64,000 bases of DNA from Timema cristinae (lineage: Eukaryota; Arthropoda; Insecta; Phasmatodea; Timematidae), in the NCBI GenBank assembly GCA_039000515.1, contig JBCFYV010000001.1, forward strand, positions 57,335,372 to 57,399,371, given 5' to 3'. The stretch's first letter is position 1, and every line of letters starts with the position of its first letter. Shown here piece by piece: positions 1-13,118 of this stretch. A program made the translations under genes and the position numbers. Below the pieces are notes generated by a model. It worked only from the letters and a program-made list of their open reading frames with translations. It made no database searches and was not told the DNA's origin.

Positions 1-1162
1 CTCACATATTTTTTACGATTTGGTAAATTATAATATTTTTAGACGTATGGATTGATTCTAAAGCAAGTGATATGAAATTTTAGAATACTTCAATTGCAGT
101 AAGTAAATGAAATATAAGTGAAATTTTATAACCAATAGGCTATATTTATTTTCCGACAAAAAATATATATTGTTTTTGTCTCACCATTAACAATGTTAGA
201 AACCCTTACTTAAGATGGATTCCGATCCCCCTTGCTCCCCCTAAGAACCTTTCGTAATTTAAAGACTGCCCCTTAGTGTAATAAACGTACGCGTAAAGCT
301 CGGACGGGTTGTAAGACGGTGGAAGGAGTGAGGTGTGATTCCAACTAAGAATAAACCATGTAAACACACCCACAAATGAGCTGTGTATGTTTACAATGTA
401 TAGTTTCCTAAACAGTACCAAGAATAATTTTTGACAGTGTCAGATTTATTTTGCATTTCAATAGCAGGGAAATGATCCACATCCACAATGGTGGAGGACA
501 CTAAGACAAAACCGTTTGCTTTCGCTGGGGTTCGAATTATGTTCGTTTACTGAGGTGTCATTCCCTAAATTACTCCCACACCCTTCTTCCTCCATGGTAA
601 TGTGGGTAGATCTGTAGTTTATAACAAGGCAAACGGAACGTCTAAAGCCTCACGTAGCCGGGTGGGTTAGGATACGGGACCTTCTTTCGATTAAACATAT
701 TACGTACGAATTAAACGGACTGAGCCACAAAAGCTTTCTAAATGCTAAGCTCATTTAAATAAGGTTTGGGGGTTCGTTTACCAAACACATAAACCAACCC
801 TGTCTGAATCTTTTCAAAATAAATAAAATACACATAAATAGGACAAATAACCCAAATAGCTTGTGGAACTATTTTAAGGTTTTGATTGCTTGTGGGGCGC
901 CATTGGACCCACCAACAATTGGCTCCAAAAACAAATGTGAAAAATGTTTCTGGTGACCATGTAGACACACTTATTGGCGTGTTAAACATAAAAATTAGTA
1001 TTATAGCCTTCACATAACACATATTTTAAGAATCATTCATTTACCCCCCCCCCCCCTCTTTTTATGAAATTTTTTTTGTAGCACCTTTTATTTTGTGTAC
1101 CTTCTTTAGACTGATAGCTAATAACAGGTATATACAATCCAATTTTATAAGAAGGGTCTTAT
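1..1162. other. AT-rich DNA with no recognised gene
   Basis: No coding frame with family similarity and no complete repeat was recognised. The stretch holds a homopolymer C run near 1045-1058 and a moderately GC-rich patch at 480-680 that may be an old repeat relic, but I cannot name it. Short open frames on the minus strand (206-421, 738-1022) are low-complexity translations without recognisable motifs. Confidence 0.6.
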
Positions 1163-1174
1163 ATGACTTCTAAA

Positions 1175-1451
1175 TTATTATTAGCACCGCGTCTTACTAC
1201 CCGTTCGGGTTATACGCACTTATTCTAATGTGTAATGGTAGGGTGATTGTGAGATGAAATGAAGGACCTACAGTTTAACGTGGAATCCGAACCACGGTGG
1301 CGGCCTGGCATTCTCCACATTCACAAGATGTCTTGTCAGAGGTGAAGGAAGGGTTTGGAAATCAGAAAAATCTGTGCCGGGACCGAGGATTGAACCCCGG
1401 CCGCCAGCACAGAAGTCTGACACCTTACCCCTAGACCACCAGGTCACCGAC
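1175..1451 (-). mobile_element. tRNA-derived SINE, family B, full length with TSD
   Basis: Read on the minus strand, the head has a box A-like TGGTCTAGGGG and a box B-like GGTTCAATCC, the two internal RNA polymerase III promoter boxes of tRNAs. The body ends in the 3' segment shared by most SINEs here (CCCGAACGGG hairpin, then GACGCGGTGCTAA) and a TAAT-rich tail. Perfect 12-bp direct repeats ATGACTTCTAAA flank it at 1163-1174 and 1452-1463, which fixes both ends and shows LINE-type retroposition. It encodes no protein. I define families A, B and C from copies in this window; they are not database names. Confidence 0.88.
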
Positions 1452-1555
1452 ATGACTTCTAAAAAAAGTCACATCTACTTTCACGTATTCTTATGTCAGA
1501 TCATGCGGTCTGCAGCTTTCAATTTTGAAAGATACTATCAGTACCCATAAAACTT

Positions 1556-1802
1556 GCTTCGGTGGCCACATGGTCTAAGGCGTTACTCTCACAGTAGACT
1601 AGACTGCCAATAGCTGAGGGACCGGAGCTCAAATCTCGGTCGGGCATACTGAAGGAGGTTTTTTGAAATAGTTTTCCACTTTCCCTCCATGCAAATACAG
1701 GTGCACTTCCACTAAATTAAACCTGATACCTAACATATTAGTGTGATTAAGAGATTGGCGCATAGCCCGAACGGACAGAATGACGCGGTGCTAAAAAAAA
1801 AA
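1556..1802 (+). mobile_element. tRNA-derived SINE, family C
   Basis: The head resembles a class II (Ser/Leu-type) tRNA: box A-like TGGTCTAAGGCG, a long variable region and a box B-like CTCAAATCTC. The body has the TTTTCCACT.TCCCTCCA..CAAAT block typical of families A and C, and the copy ends in CATAGCCCGAACGG and GACGCGGTGCTAAAA. Point changes in the tail show moderate age. No convincing TSD was found. Confidence 0.78.
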
Positions 1803-4084
1803 GTACATTTTATAAGAGTAGCACGCATAAAGAGAAGGCCAATTTTAAGAATTTTAAGAAACAACATGAGTGGGCAAAGTGTCACAACGCACATTAAACT
1901 CGAACAATTGCTCCTAAACGTCAGAAATAAAAATAAAAAGATTTTAAGAAAAGAAAAATCGTGAAGGTGACATATCTTCCCAAGCCTTTCCGGAGTCTAG
2001 AAGGACACGCGGCTTGGAAATCAACAAAAGAGATGCCAACAATTAAACGGCCAAGTTAAACATGGACTCGCCATTAACGACATAAATCTTGAAGCGGCGT
2101 TTTACTGCCCGATGGTCCAACGTATTTACGATCCACTAGAGTCGACAGGGCCCAGTGTCTTGGAATAACGACGACAAGGTATGCTATGGCCTGTGGTAGC
2201 CCTCCTTATCTCTTATCTTAAATTGAAAGTTGTTTTTGTTTTCCAGAGGTAAATAAAAGGCTATATCTAACACTCAAATGAGAACGTATTATTTCTTCAG
2301 TTCGAGGTTTGGATCCTCGAAAAAACTGTCAGGTATTTTGTATTTCACTGCATTGATTATAAATTCGCACATAAAGTAAAATAAACTTAACAGTAAGCTC
2401 CAGACTGGAGCGTAAATTTGATCAGTTAACTCAAAAGACGAACTCATTCTCAAACAATAGATTATAAATACCAAGAGACGATTAATAGCTAATAAATATA
2501 ATAATGCAGGATAAATTAATGTAATTTAAGTAATGTGGAAGAGATCAAACTGAAAAGTTAGACGTGTTAGGCCTTGGAAGAAACAAATATACTTAATTTT
2601 TCATTTTTTTTTTTAAATTCTGTCTTTTCTTAATTATTTTGCTCACAAAATTACACAAAGAAAGAACAAAACACCGAAAAACACACGAAGAAAATATAGT
2701 TGTCATTTTTATGTGTGTTTTATTTCCTCTCATTACGATGAAGGCACGCGCCCAAACATATGAAACTGTGCAAGTAAGAAGGTTGAAAACAAAATGTAAG
2801 AATGTAGAGCGTATGAATAAATAAAGAAAAAAAGTTTTCTTCATTCAATCATAATTTAGCGCATCTATCTTTACAGTTCCATACCCTTTCCCTATTCTTA
2901 AATTATCATTATTATAGAGTATACACCTAAAGCCAGGATTTTAAAATGTGTATTACATTTTTTTAAATTAATTAAAAACCGGTTCGGAAAAATAAAAAGG
3001 AAGTTTTTTTTCTATTTAGATCAAAGAAAAGCGTTAACAGGAGTAGCCACGCAATGGATGCTTCTGCTTGTGCGCAATATAGTGTAATGTGGAACTTGAT
3101 AAGCCCTGAATGTACAAGAGGTGTCATCAAAACGTGCGATCACACTTAAAAGGAGCTCTGAATGACACGTATCTAAATTGGTTACGAAGTCATGTGAACT
3201 AACCTTTTTCCCCCGCTGATATTTAAATCACAAAGTTTGATGAAGAACTAAGGTTTCATAGTCTATATTTTAAAATAGTAAATTATTTTTCTTTGTGAAG
3301 TATGAGCCAAGCGGGCGGACATATCAATAGTTAAAATAGTGAATAGCTTGCTGGCTATAAATGTGTAAATTCAGTGGGGTAAAGGTCAACATGATATATC
3401 ACTGGTTTGGATATGTGATTTCGTGTCTCAGATAGTTGACAAGTCTTACTTTATTGAACCTCATAAAGTAAATTATGCTATTCCTCCAGCATGGGAGGTC
3501 TTAAAGGTTAGAGTAGATCCTAAGAATCCATGCACATGGGCGCGCGCGCGTGTCTGTACAAATCATTTCCAAACGTACATCTTAAAACGCAATCAATGTT
3601 TGAGAGGAACCATAATATATGAATAAGTTTTTTATTGATTGATTGATTGATTGATTGTATAAACAGAATACACATGAAACCGTTAATAATCTTTTGTTGA
3701 GACGTAGGCAATGCTTGTAGGTCAAAAGACAGCACAAATCGAAGCGATGAGCAATATACAACCAAAAAGACAAAGTTTGCCAAAATGTAATCACGCTGAG
3801 AGGACAATAATAAAGAAAAGCTAAGAAGGTAATGTGAACATTGTTTTGTGATAATTCAAGTAGCCAAAGATCTCAAGTGTCCGATATGGGATAATCTCTC
3901 AAAGAACTAATGACGTAACCCTGGCAACAAAACAATCATTAGTAGGCCTACCTTAGCGGTAAGAGGAATGATGAGATAAGTCAAAGTTTCCGGGCTCAAT
4001 TTTATGCACAGATGTCAGATACTTTTATGAACATATGTTTGTATTTTATTAATACACTAGAAAGTAAAGAGCGCATCTCGTTTA
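1803..4084. other. AT-rich DNA, no recognised gene
   Basis: I see no gene here. Contents are low-complexity AT-rich DNA, a (CG)n-like run at 3540-3550 and a short GATT tetranucleotide array at about 3636-3656. The GATT array resembles the one inside the Helitron at 39,991, but no Helitron ends are visible. Small open frames at 1743-1964, 2593-2844 and 3520-3807 are unremarkable. Confidence 0.5.
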
Positions 4085-4087
4085 TTC

Positions 4088-4269
4088 TTTAGTGTGTTCA
4101 TTGGGAAGACATAAAAGCAGATGGGAGGATAACATTAGAATAGTTCTGAAAGAGATAGGGTGTAATGCGGCGGACTGAATAGATCTAGTTCAAGATAGGG
4201 ATAGGGTGTAATGAAGTGTACTGGATAGTACTAGCTCAAGATAGGGATAGGTCACGTACTTTAGTGTGT
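4088..4269 (+). pseudogene. LINE reverse-transcriptase ORF, extreme C-terminal remnant
   Basis: In one frame this reads SRWEDNIRIVLKEIG, then a stop, then IDLVQDRDR. This matches the C-terminal tail of endonuclease/reverse-transcriptase ORFs in non-LTR retrotransposons (the usual pattern is RWEDNI..DL..IG..W..LAQDR). A roughly 46-bp segment is then tandemly duplicated, giving a second copy of the tail (GCNEVYWIVLAQDRDR). The element is 5'-truncated: no polymerase core is present. The relic at 21,590-21,965 on the minus strand is from the same or a close family. The clade (jockey, RTE or CR1-like) cannot be set from this much sequence. Confidence 0.7.
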
Positions 4270-6002
4270 CAATTAATTCGCGAGTTTATAATGCCATAAA
4301 GTAGGTGTTCATTAAAATAAATATTTCGCAAAACTATCTTAATTCAAAACAACATGTGAAGAGCGGATAATATTTAAACACAATTCATATCAACCTTTCA
4401 TCGCATTTTAATTATATTTTCTCGTTTGTATTTAAAAGGAATCGGAGTTAATGCTAATAGGATCATTTTCTCACTTATCACACTAAATAAGCAGGCCTAC
4501 ATAAAAATACATTAAAATTGTAAAAATAGCAAAAACAATCAATCTTTTGGATAATGAAGACTAAAAACACTCGAATCGTTGTGACGTTTAACCGAAATTA
4601 GCCATGCTTGTAAGTTTCTGGGTAGATGGAATGGATACAAGTTCTTAAGAAGCCACCAATGAATACGTCGGGGACTCAAATTATATATATATATATAATA
4701 TAATATAATGTCTGATGAGTTAGTCAAGTCGATTGGAAATAAACTTGAGTTTGCCCTTACAGACAAAAATAATTAAATATACTGATATAATTAGGTCTAT
4801 AAGGTCATTCTTTATAGTGATATAATTTTGTTTTAAGACATAGTTTACTCACATATTGAATAAAAAATTGTCTAGTTTTGAAATATATTATTAATTTCTT
4901 GGATTAAATATGATCAGTAAGACATATGCTTTTTGGTAAATTATCTAATTATTTCGACATCATTATTTATTGTAGCTATTTGAATAATTTATAACCGTAC
5001 AAGAGTTGTAATTTCGTCTCAGTCAGTACAGTGTTTGTGGATAAGAGGGAGAGGGGCTGTTGAACATGAAGAGAGATTGAAAAAGTTACTGCTGCAAACT
5101 GTAAAGATAGAAGAGTGAGTTGAACATAAAGAAAAATAGAGAAGTTTGATAAACATTAAAAGAGAACCAAACAAAAGAGTGACACTTCTTTCATATGTCA
5201 TAGACAACACAATGCAGATATGTTTCTATCCACGGAGGCGTCTCTAAAAGACCACTACCTACCAAGTCCGAAGTTTGCGTTACCTCTCGTCATTAATCCA
5301 TGGGCTCAGCGAGGACTCAAACGGCACATGTTCCCTCCATGCTGTGTCTTGGATGTTTCACGCAAAAGACAAACAAAGAAGGCTCTTAGTCGTCTCTGAC
5401 ATACCCACAAGTATTTATTAATTACAAGCCACAAACGTTCAACTGCTGTCGTAAAATTTTAGTAGAATGAGAGAATACATTTTTAACAGCGTTAGAAATT
5501 ATATCTTGAATTTAATGAGTAATAAACATATTTTAACTTCATATGTGTATCGTATTTAATTAAGAGATAAAAATAGCGGCTTTATTAATTGTGACATTAT
5601 GACCATCTCTGCTAAGATATGCAGGGATTAAACGCACCAAATGTTTTATAAAACCTAAGTCCCTACCAGCTATTAATTCATAGATCTTTTAATGTATCGC
5701 TCTATGTTTTCTATTAATTGATTGACAGACAAACAACTATTTATGATGTTTTAAAATGACCGATTCCTTGTCCCTTTAAAGATTTACAAAGCACAGTAAT
5801 ACAGTTTTTGGAAATAAAAAATTGGACGCATTAGTTTAAAGATATGAGAGAGGAGGTTCTTAGTGGTGTACGTACCCAGTAACACTTTCTAAGGTCAAAA
5901 CTTGCCGGATAAATTTAAAATAAAATATTAAAGTTATCAAAATGAAAATAGACAAATATTCATAGTGAAACTAAGGGATGTAACACAGGTTGGGAACAAC
6001 GA
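4270..6002. other. AT-rich DNA, no recognised gene
   Basis: Contains an (AT)n tract around 4681-4700 and a more mixed-composition patch at 5220-5410 that I could not match to any family. No coding potential is supported. Confidence 0.5.
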
Positions 6003-6005
6003 ATA

Positions 6006-6222
6006 TTTAGCACCACGTCTTACCACACGTACTGCATATGTAATAATTACACTAATGAGCTACGGATGAGGACGGTTTAATTTAGAGGGAGTGTACCAAT
6101 ATTTGCGTGGAATGAGAGTGGTAAACCATTTTTTTAAAACCTCAATCCACCACCCGAGTGTGATTTGAACCAGTCTAGTCTAACACAAGTGGCACCTTAG
6201 ACCATGCGGCCACCGAGGGAGG
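6006..6222 (-). mobile_element. tRNA-derived SINE, family C, diverged
   Basis: On the plus strand it starts with TTAGCACCACGTCTTACCAC, the reverse complement of the shared SINE 3' end. It continues through GTGTACC.ATATTTGCGTGGA and ends in TTAGACCATGCGGCCACCGAGG, the reverse complement of the family C tRNA-like head. The CCCGAACGGG hairpin is degraded, so this is an older insertion. Confidence 0.75.
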
Positions 6223-9032
6223 TATACTATATTTGTAGGTATACTCGTATATTCCAACAATCAATTCAAGCATTGATAAAGAATAAAATATATTTATTTA
6301 ATCATGTTTATTTAATCGCAATCAATAATTTTTAGCTATATATATTTGAATTCCATAAATGGGTACGATTTAATTATTGGCGAGATATTAAATTATTTAT
6401 TTTTTACGTTCCAAATATTTGAGCTAATTAATACCAAAAATGAATTTTCCTGATACCACTCAATCTAACCCTGTATGTAGCTTTGTGGTCAGTTAAGCCT
6501 CGATGGTGGGGATAGAGAAAAAAAGGGGGAAGGGGGGCAGAAAATACAACTCCCCGTTCTCCTTTGTGGTTCAAAAAGTCGAATATAAAACGCAAATGTC
6601 ATAACTTCCTGCGGGTTACTATTTATTAAAATAATAACCATATGTGAAAGAAAGTATTCTGATGGATTGATAGTACAATTTTTGGAGCTTGAGTTCGTAC
6701 TATTTAATAATAATGTATTGTTATGATGAGTAAAAAAGAGTTATTCAAACATGCGCAATATTTCCAATTGGTCTTACTGGAAACGAAAGCGTCAAGACAT
6801 AAATATGAAAAATTAACCTATAACTATTCCCATCTAAGTATTCTTTTTCAGCTATATTCAATTAATTTTAGTGATATTCATTAAAGTTGTAGTAAGAATA
6901 AATATTAATTTAAAATATAGGGAACGTACTTAAATGTTACATATACTTAAATTGATTGGTATAACTTTTTTGGTCAATTAAATCAAGATGAACATAAGAA
7001 ACATAACGTGCAAGATAATTTATTTAAGGAAAAACCTAATTATAATTAATTATGAAGTCAATTAAAACAGATACAATAACATTTCTAAAAAAATCATCAG
7101 TGAGATTGTTACAATAATAATATTAATAATGTGATGATAGTAATAGCAAGTTTAAGGATTGACTGACAAACAAATTGACTAGTGTAAAGATTGGCAATTT
7201 GACTAGATTGGAGTTATTAATGCCTTAAAAAGTTAACAAAGACAGTTAATAAATTTGAATAACTTCGAAATAAAAATATTTAAAGGCTGAATTAAAGGTA
7301 TGACTTATCAACAGTAATATGTAAAATCCCGGGATGGATGTATTGATTGGGTTTTTTTCTATGTGACTTTCCACTCTCCTTACAGGCAAATGCGGATACA
7401 TATAATTTTGAATCATTCGTTACTAATCCCTTTCCTATTAGTATATACATATGGATAGCCCAAACTGCTAGTAATGTTAGAAATTTGAAATTGAAAAAAC
7501 CAAAACAATGACTCTTCACTGCAAAAAGTCAAGTAGACTCGTAACCAAATCTCACAAACCAAAGATATGTGACCAAGAGTTCTGAGCTCATTAAGTTTTC
7601 ATAGTAGTACTATTATTATCAACAATAACAATAATCTTTGTAAATTAAAACAAAAGCAAGTGCAAGTACATTTAATATTGCGAGCGTTGTTCCCGGCGGC
7701 CCCACTACCTTAGCCGCGAGAGTGAGACTGTCCCGCTGAGCAAACCTACCATGCAGGTTGCAGCGTTCAGAACCACAAGGCGCTATCAGAGCCACGCAAC
7801 GGATCATCTTGCGCCAATAAACCTAGAACGACTACAATGGAGTCATACGTTTATTAACAATAAGAAGGGGGGGGGGGGGGAATCCCTTAAACTTTACGGC
7901 CACTGACTAACGTTCAATTAATTAAAGCAAACCAAACACACACATATGGTGTTTCAAATTTTATCGAATAAAAATACATTTTCACCTGTGCTTTGTTTAG
8001 TTCGTGTCAGAATTGTCGCTATCAAAGTAATATAATATTTGCTATTCTTCTTGTTATTTATATTCATATTTGATTAGATGAAAATCTTACAATCAAGTTG
8101 TAAATTATTTTTTATAAATTTGTGTTTGATAATTCTCACTAATCGGCGGGGAATGGTAAAGTAAAAGATCGGAAGCAACGTTATCATTCCTTAAGATTCA
8201 AACATAATATTATCAAGCACACGGATAATGTTTCCTGATCATTAATTTAGCGTGAAAAGCTCGTTTAATTGTGTTACCTACGCCTAGTGTGAACGCGCCC
8301 TGTCCCTGCTAGATCCACCTGTTGATCACCCATAAAACCCGTGAGTTACGAGCGGCCCTTAGTCCCTTGTTGCGCGAAGCGGCTCAGTAATAGCCGAGAG
8401 AAGAGCCCAGCCTAGTATTTACAGTGGGACGAGCTCAAACTCGGAGAGAGAACCAGTTCTTGTGACTGGCTTAGCGGCCAAGAGAACAGACTGCTAAATT
8501 GAGTTGGATCACAGTTGATGTCGAAGATAATTCACTACTAATAAATTGGTTTACCATATATCCGAGTTATTAAAAGCTAAGGCATTAACAAGATTATAAA
8601 ATAAGTCAGGGACGAATGTAAGGAGCGTGAAACTCATTGCAGACGTACCAGTGCTTCTAAATATTTTAACTGGTGGTTGGTACTTTAAAAATATTAAGAG
8701 TGTGCAAGTGGGTATTTTTCACTTCGAGTCGAGTTAAGATGAACTTATCGATTTTTTTTTTTTTTCAAGTTTGAAAAGTATATAGCAATATTTGTACAAA
8801 AAATATTTCAAGTTGAATTTCTGTAATAAATCCATTCATACTCCAAAATAACTCATAATTTATATATAGTATATAAAATTAAATAAGTTTGTGAAAAAAA
8901 CCTATAATCACACAAATTCTATTTTAAAATAAATTTAAGATAAATTGAAGGTCGTCTACTTTATTTTAATTAGACAAAAGGAAATACTGCGGGATTCTAT
9001 TTGCTAAGAAATTAGATCTTAAAAATTGAATC

Positions 9033-9134
9033 AAATTAATCAAACCAAGAATTTTCGATAAACCGATCGAAAATTCCGAAATTAAATTAATCAAACTAAG
9101 AATTTTCGGGGAAAAGATCGAAAATTTTGAATAC
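9033..9134. repeat. Two-copy tandem repeat, unit about 51 bp
   Basis: Two adjacent units begin AAATTAATCAAAC.AAGAATTTTCG, at 9033 and 9084, and each ends in a GATCGAAAATT motif. They differ at several positions. The local inverted pair TTTTCG/CGAAAA within each unit may form a small hairpin. Confidence 0.7.
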
Positions 9135-9211
9135 TCAAATTTTTCGAGTTTTTTAAAAATCTTCCGGGTCAAGCTCGAGCAGATAATACTCTCCCACCCC
9201 AAAGTAATATA

Positions 9212-9254
9212 TTTTTTTTACCATCGCGTCTTACCACCCGTTCGGGTTGTACAC
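9212..9254 (-). mobile_element. SINE 3'-end fragment
   Basis: The plus strand reads CGCGTCTTACCACCCGTTCG followed by GGTTGTACACC, the reverse complement of the common SINE 3' terminus. No body or head follows, so this is a strongly 5'-truncated copy or a fragment. Confidence 0.65.
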
Positions 9255-9741
9255 CAAAATATAGTTAATCACCAGAGAAAAGGGAACGATACCAGCAATG
9301 TTATATTTTAAAAAAACTTACTACATTATGGGCTTAGTAAATTATATTTTAAAGAAATGTGAAACTGTAAGGTTAAATTCATTTTCAACAACATATAATG
9401 CGAATTGTCGCAGTTCTGGATTAAGATGAAAAATATAGGAAACTAAACAAAGATCTCTCTATACTAGGTACGTGCGAGACTCAAAAATATGATCTCGTAT
9501 CGAAGGTTAAAAAATGAATCTCGAAAACTCAAGATATAAAAAAAGCAAATAATGGTCCTAAGGAATTAAAAAACCAAACCGAGAATATACTATTTCCGAT
9601 AATACCATAATAACCAAAAGATTGGCCTCATTTCCCGCCCAAATACAGCCTTTAGTAAAAAAGTTTTGGTTATACATATTTTTTTCGATATCAAACTTTG
9701 ACTATAAAATCTGTTACAATACAAAATTAAATAATTTATAA

Positions 9742-9964
9742 ATGATTCAATCCTCGGGCCCGGTACGGACTTATCTGATTGCCAAACCCTTACTTCACCT
9801 CTGGCTAGACGTGTATTAATCACAACTTGTGAATGTATGGAATGCCTCCACCATAGTTCGGATCCCACGTTAAACTGTAGGTCCTCCATTTCATCTCACA
9901 ATCACCCTACCATTACACATTAGCGTAAGTGCGTATAACCCGAACAGCTAGTAAGACGCGGTGC

Positions 9965-10025
<61 letters not shown>
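9742..10025 (+). mobile_element. tRNA-derived SINE, family B, 5'-truncated, with long (TAA)n tail
   Basis: Starts within box B (GATTCAATCCTCGG), lacks box A, and continues through the family B body (CACGTTAAACTGTAGGTCC, TCTCACAATCACCCTACC) to CCCGAAC and GACGCGGTGCTAA. The tail has expanded into about 60 bp of (TAA)n at roughly 9964-10025. SINE tails of this kind seed many of the trinucleotide microsatellites in this window. Confidence 0.82.
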
Positions 10026-10026
<1 letters not shown>

Positions 10027-10747
10027 GAAATAGTAAATTATAAATGGTGTTCATTGTAGCTACCTATCACTATTTTATTAATCGCATTTAAAATGTGTAT
10101 GAGTTATATCCCAAGTGTTTGACTGAACTATATATAAGACAATCTAAAGCGAGCGTCAGCAAAAATATCAAAAAGGAACTCTATAAACTATATATTTACT
10201 TTAATAAACATAATTAAAGATTTTTGTACTTTCAAAGGATGTTTTCTCGTCTCGTTCTCCCGTCTCGATACCTTTTATTTATATTCCTGTCTCGAATTGA
10301 AAAGATGATTCTCGCACCTCCCTATTTTATACAAATGAAGTTATTTGTTATTGTCAAAACGGAACATTACAGCAATTGTTTTTGTGACTTATGTGAACAT
10401 TCCACGAATTCCCTTCCCCTACTCTCTATGTTATAGGATTCTAAACCAGATGGCCCATTCTATTTTGGGTTTTTACGGGAAGCTAAAAATGTATGTTGAT
10501 ATTCCAACACTTTAAAAGGGTTTGGAGTTTTAAAAAAAGGATCACAGCGTTGTTCTGTAACCATACTACCGGCGTCACAATATAGCTACGTACTGTTAAA
10601 AATTGAATACATATTATTTCGAAATGTTAAAGTGAACCATATATATATATATATATATTTTTTTTTTTTAAATTAGTCAGAATATTTCGAACAAATTAAG
10701 CGAGTGGGACTACAAGGTTCTCTCTTGGCATAATTTTAAAATTCTTT
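10026..10747. other. AT-rich DNA, no recognised gene
   Basis: Contains an (AT)n tract at about 10641-10660 followed by a T run. No repeat ends or coding signals were recognised. The small open frame at 10224-10436 has no known motif. Confidence 0.5.
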
Positions 10748-10752
10748 TTCAA

Positions 10753-10977
10753 CTGGGTCTTATTTACAACCGGTTTTGACTGTGCACATTATGGTAACGC
10801 TAACGGTATAGTAATGAAAACGATAACATATAGAAGAAATGTACCAACATTTGTGGAGGGAGGGTAGGGATATCATTTAGAGGTAGGGGGGGACTACATC
10901 CGGCCAGAATTCGAGCCCCAAGCTCCCAAACCAGACGAGACGAGACTGACATTTAGCCCACTTGCTCATCGATGAGT
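10753..10977 (-). mobile_element. Diverged class II tRNA-type SINE relic
   Basis: On the minus strand it shows a box B-like GGGGCTCGAATTC, a body with CACAAATGTTGGTACATTTC and a degraded 3' end (ACCGGTTG in place of CCCGAACGGGT). It resembles the copy at 40,850-41,065, and the two may form an older subfamily related to C. Boundaries are approximate. Confidence 0.5.
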
Positions 10978-13118
10978 GTATCAGCATAGTTATTGTATAA
11001 GTGTTTTTATAGACTAGTAGAATCCCAATATGGAACTGTGTGTATGTGTTCACACGCACTTCTACACTTGTAAAGTTTGAAATGATATGAAGATTAAAAA
11101 CACACTTTGTCTTCACAAACTTTAGGATTTATGTTTTTATTATATTTTTTCAAATTACAATTTCAGGACAAAGAGCGTACAAATTTTATAAAACTACTTT
11201 TATAGTTTTTTTAAAAAAATTGAGATTCCCTAAAACTCCAGAGACTATTTGGACCATTCCTCCTCGCAAATTAGAAAAAAAACTAGAAAAATAATTAATA
11301 AGATGTTTGAAGTTGTCCTCCCCTAGAAATGGTTGAAATTTGGATGGCCCTAGAAGCTATTTCGAATGCTCCTAGATGGATTTTTTTTTTTACAATTAGA
11401 TGCATCTAGAAGTAATTTGAAGTTTGATTTAAGGTTATCTTTCTGCTTCATATTCGATTATATCAGAAAATTAAAAATATATCTAGCGGGAGACACTTTT
11501 TCCAAAGGAGCGAATTCTTTACAAGGGGACAACGCCCCTCTTACCACCGGTACAACCACCCATACATGTAGAACGGAAAAGGTATATATTGTGACCGTGA
11601 CTATACCAGAACAAATATGTTGTACACAAATACCTATAAAACATGAAAATACTGAACTAGTAAAATATTACAAATTTATGTGAATAAATATAGTAATTAC
11701 AAGCTTTTTATATAGATATAACATTATATCGACTTCATCTCCGCCCACATCAATACAACTGCGGTAGAAACATGAGTCGCATCGTAACATAGTTTTTGTA
11801 GAATTCATAAGATGTCGGTGGAATGGAGATGAGTGAAATCACTATACCATATTTAAAAGAATATTAAAAATATTCCATTGTGAAAGATCTACTTCAATCA
11901 TCCCAATAGAAACTGTGGTCAAATTAAAAATGCAGTAAAATGTTGTTCGATGTGATTGTAGGTAGGGTTTAGCAGTGTACTTATTTCCTTATTAATAGGT
12001 TGTGAGAGAGCTTTTAAAATGATAATGTTAAGTAGAGCTTGAGGTGCCTTAACCAGCATTCACCCATAAAACTAAAATAATATATATTTTAAGACTATTT
12101 TTATCTTCCTTTCCGTATTCCCACTTTTGGGACGTTTTTACGATTAGTGCAATCGTTGTAACGTTTAAAGAGCTAGCCTGATATATTAATGTTTGTTCTC
12201 AACCATTGGGGTGACATTTGATATAACGATTGAATTGGGTCCAAGTTTGCTATTCTGTATTACAAAGGGATGATGTTTTATTTTATAAATTAAAAGTTCT
12301 GGTGTTTTATATTTGTTTTTATTTTAAGTAGATAAACAGTTTTTTGCTAGATATTTCACACGTTGTAGATTTTAATTTAAAAGCCCGACTATTACGTAAT
12401 ATTCATGATAATTCCGATACATGAGATTAAGAACACGGATTAAGATGTCATAGACTCTACCTACACGGCTCCTCGTCAGGAAGGAAAGTTAAGAGATGCG
12501 TACCCTGAAGGGGTATATCAAGCGACATTTCCTTCTCGAAGCTTCCTAAAAGAAAAACAGTGTGGTCATCCAGGTGCGTTTCTGTCCACAAAACTGCGTT
12601 GTCTTTTCAAACAGAGACGTAAAAATATGTCGCCATACCTTGCAGCTTAACACAAATAAACCTTACTACCCGCTCTCATTTATAATGTCGTGATTTTTAA
12701 TACAAATGCGAATAATAAATTAACTTAATGTTATGTATAATTCCATAACATTACTACGTTTTAATTCGCCCACCAGGTTGATCGAAATAGCTAGAGCCAA
12801 GAAATCAAAATATTGGAGGCTAACAGATAACTTCAAACTCAAACGAAACAAATTCACGCCTCTGAGAACGACAAGTGTGAATAATCGGGCCTCTAAAGAG
12901 TAAATTGTTTGCACAACTTAACGGTGCGTTGCATGCAAAGGGCGAATACATTCTAAAGATGCGCCAAAACGCACAGATAAGTTTATTTTATGTCTTAACG
13001 ATCGATTAATTGAATGGTTGAGGATGTGTTTCTAATCAGAGCGAACATTTTAAGGAAGTCTAGACACTAAATGAAGGTATAAAATCTACTCTAATCAGGA
13101 GTGTTAAATCCACAAAAA
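10978..13118. other. AT-rich DNA, no recognised gene
   Basis: No repeat with clear ends. A GAAGCTTC palindrome at about 12,540 matches one in the retroelement remnant near 15.1 kb, but the surrounding sequence is not obviously shared. The 105-codon frame at 11366-11683 has no recognisable domain. Confidence 0.45.

Larger units (their letters stand above)
6223..9741. other. AT-rich intergenic stretch with two GC-richer patches
   Basis: Mostly AT-rich non-coding sequence. Two patches differ in composition: 7675-7830, CpG-containing, and 8281-8500, which may include a decayed tRNA-like SINE head. Neither gives a confident match. A run of G lies at about 7867-7880. The open frames at 7292-7519, 7619-7807 and 8966-9202 show no recognised domain. 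Confidence 0.45.

Noticed and set aside
10224..10436. Small coding gene on the plus strand
   Set aside because: The 70-codon frame has hydrophobic stretches from AT-rich sequence but no motif, no promoter and no supporting context.
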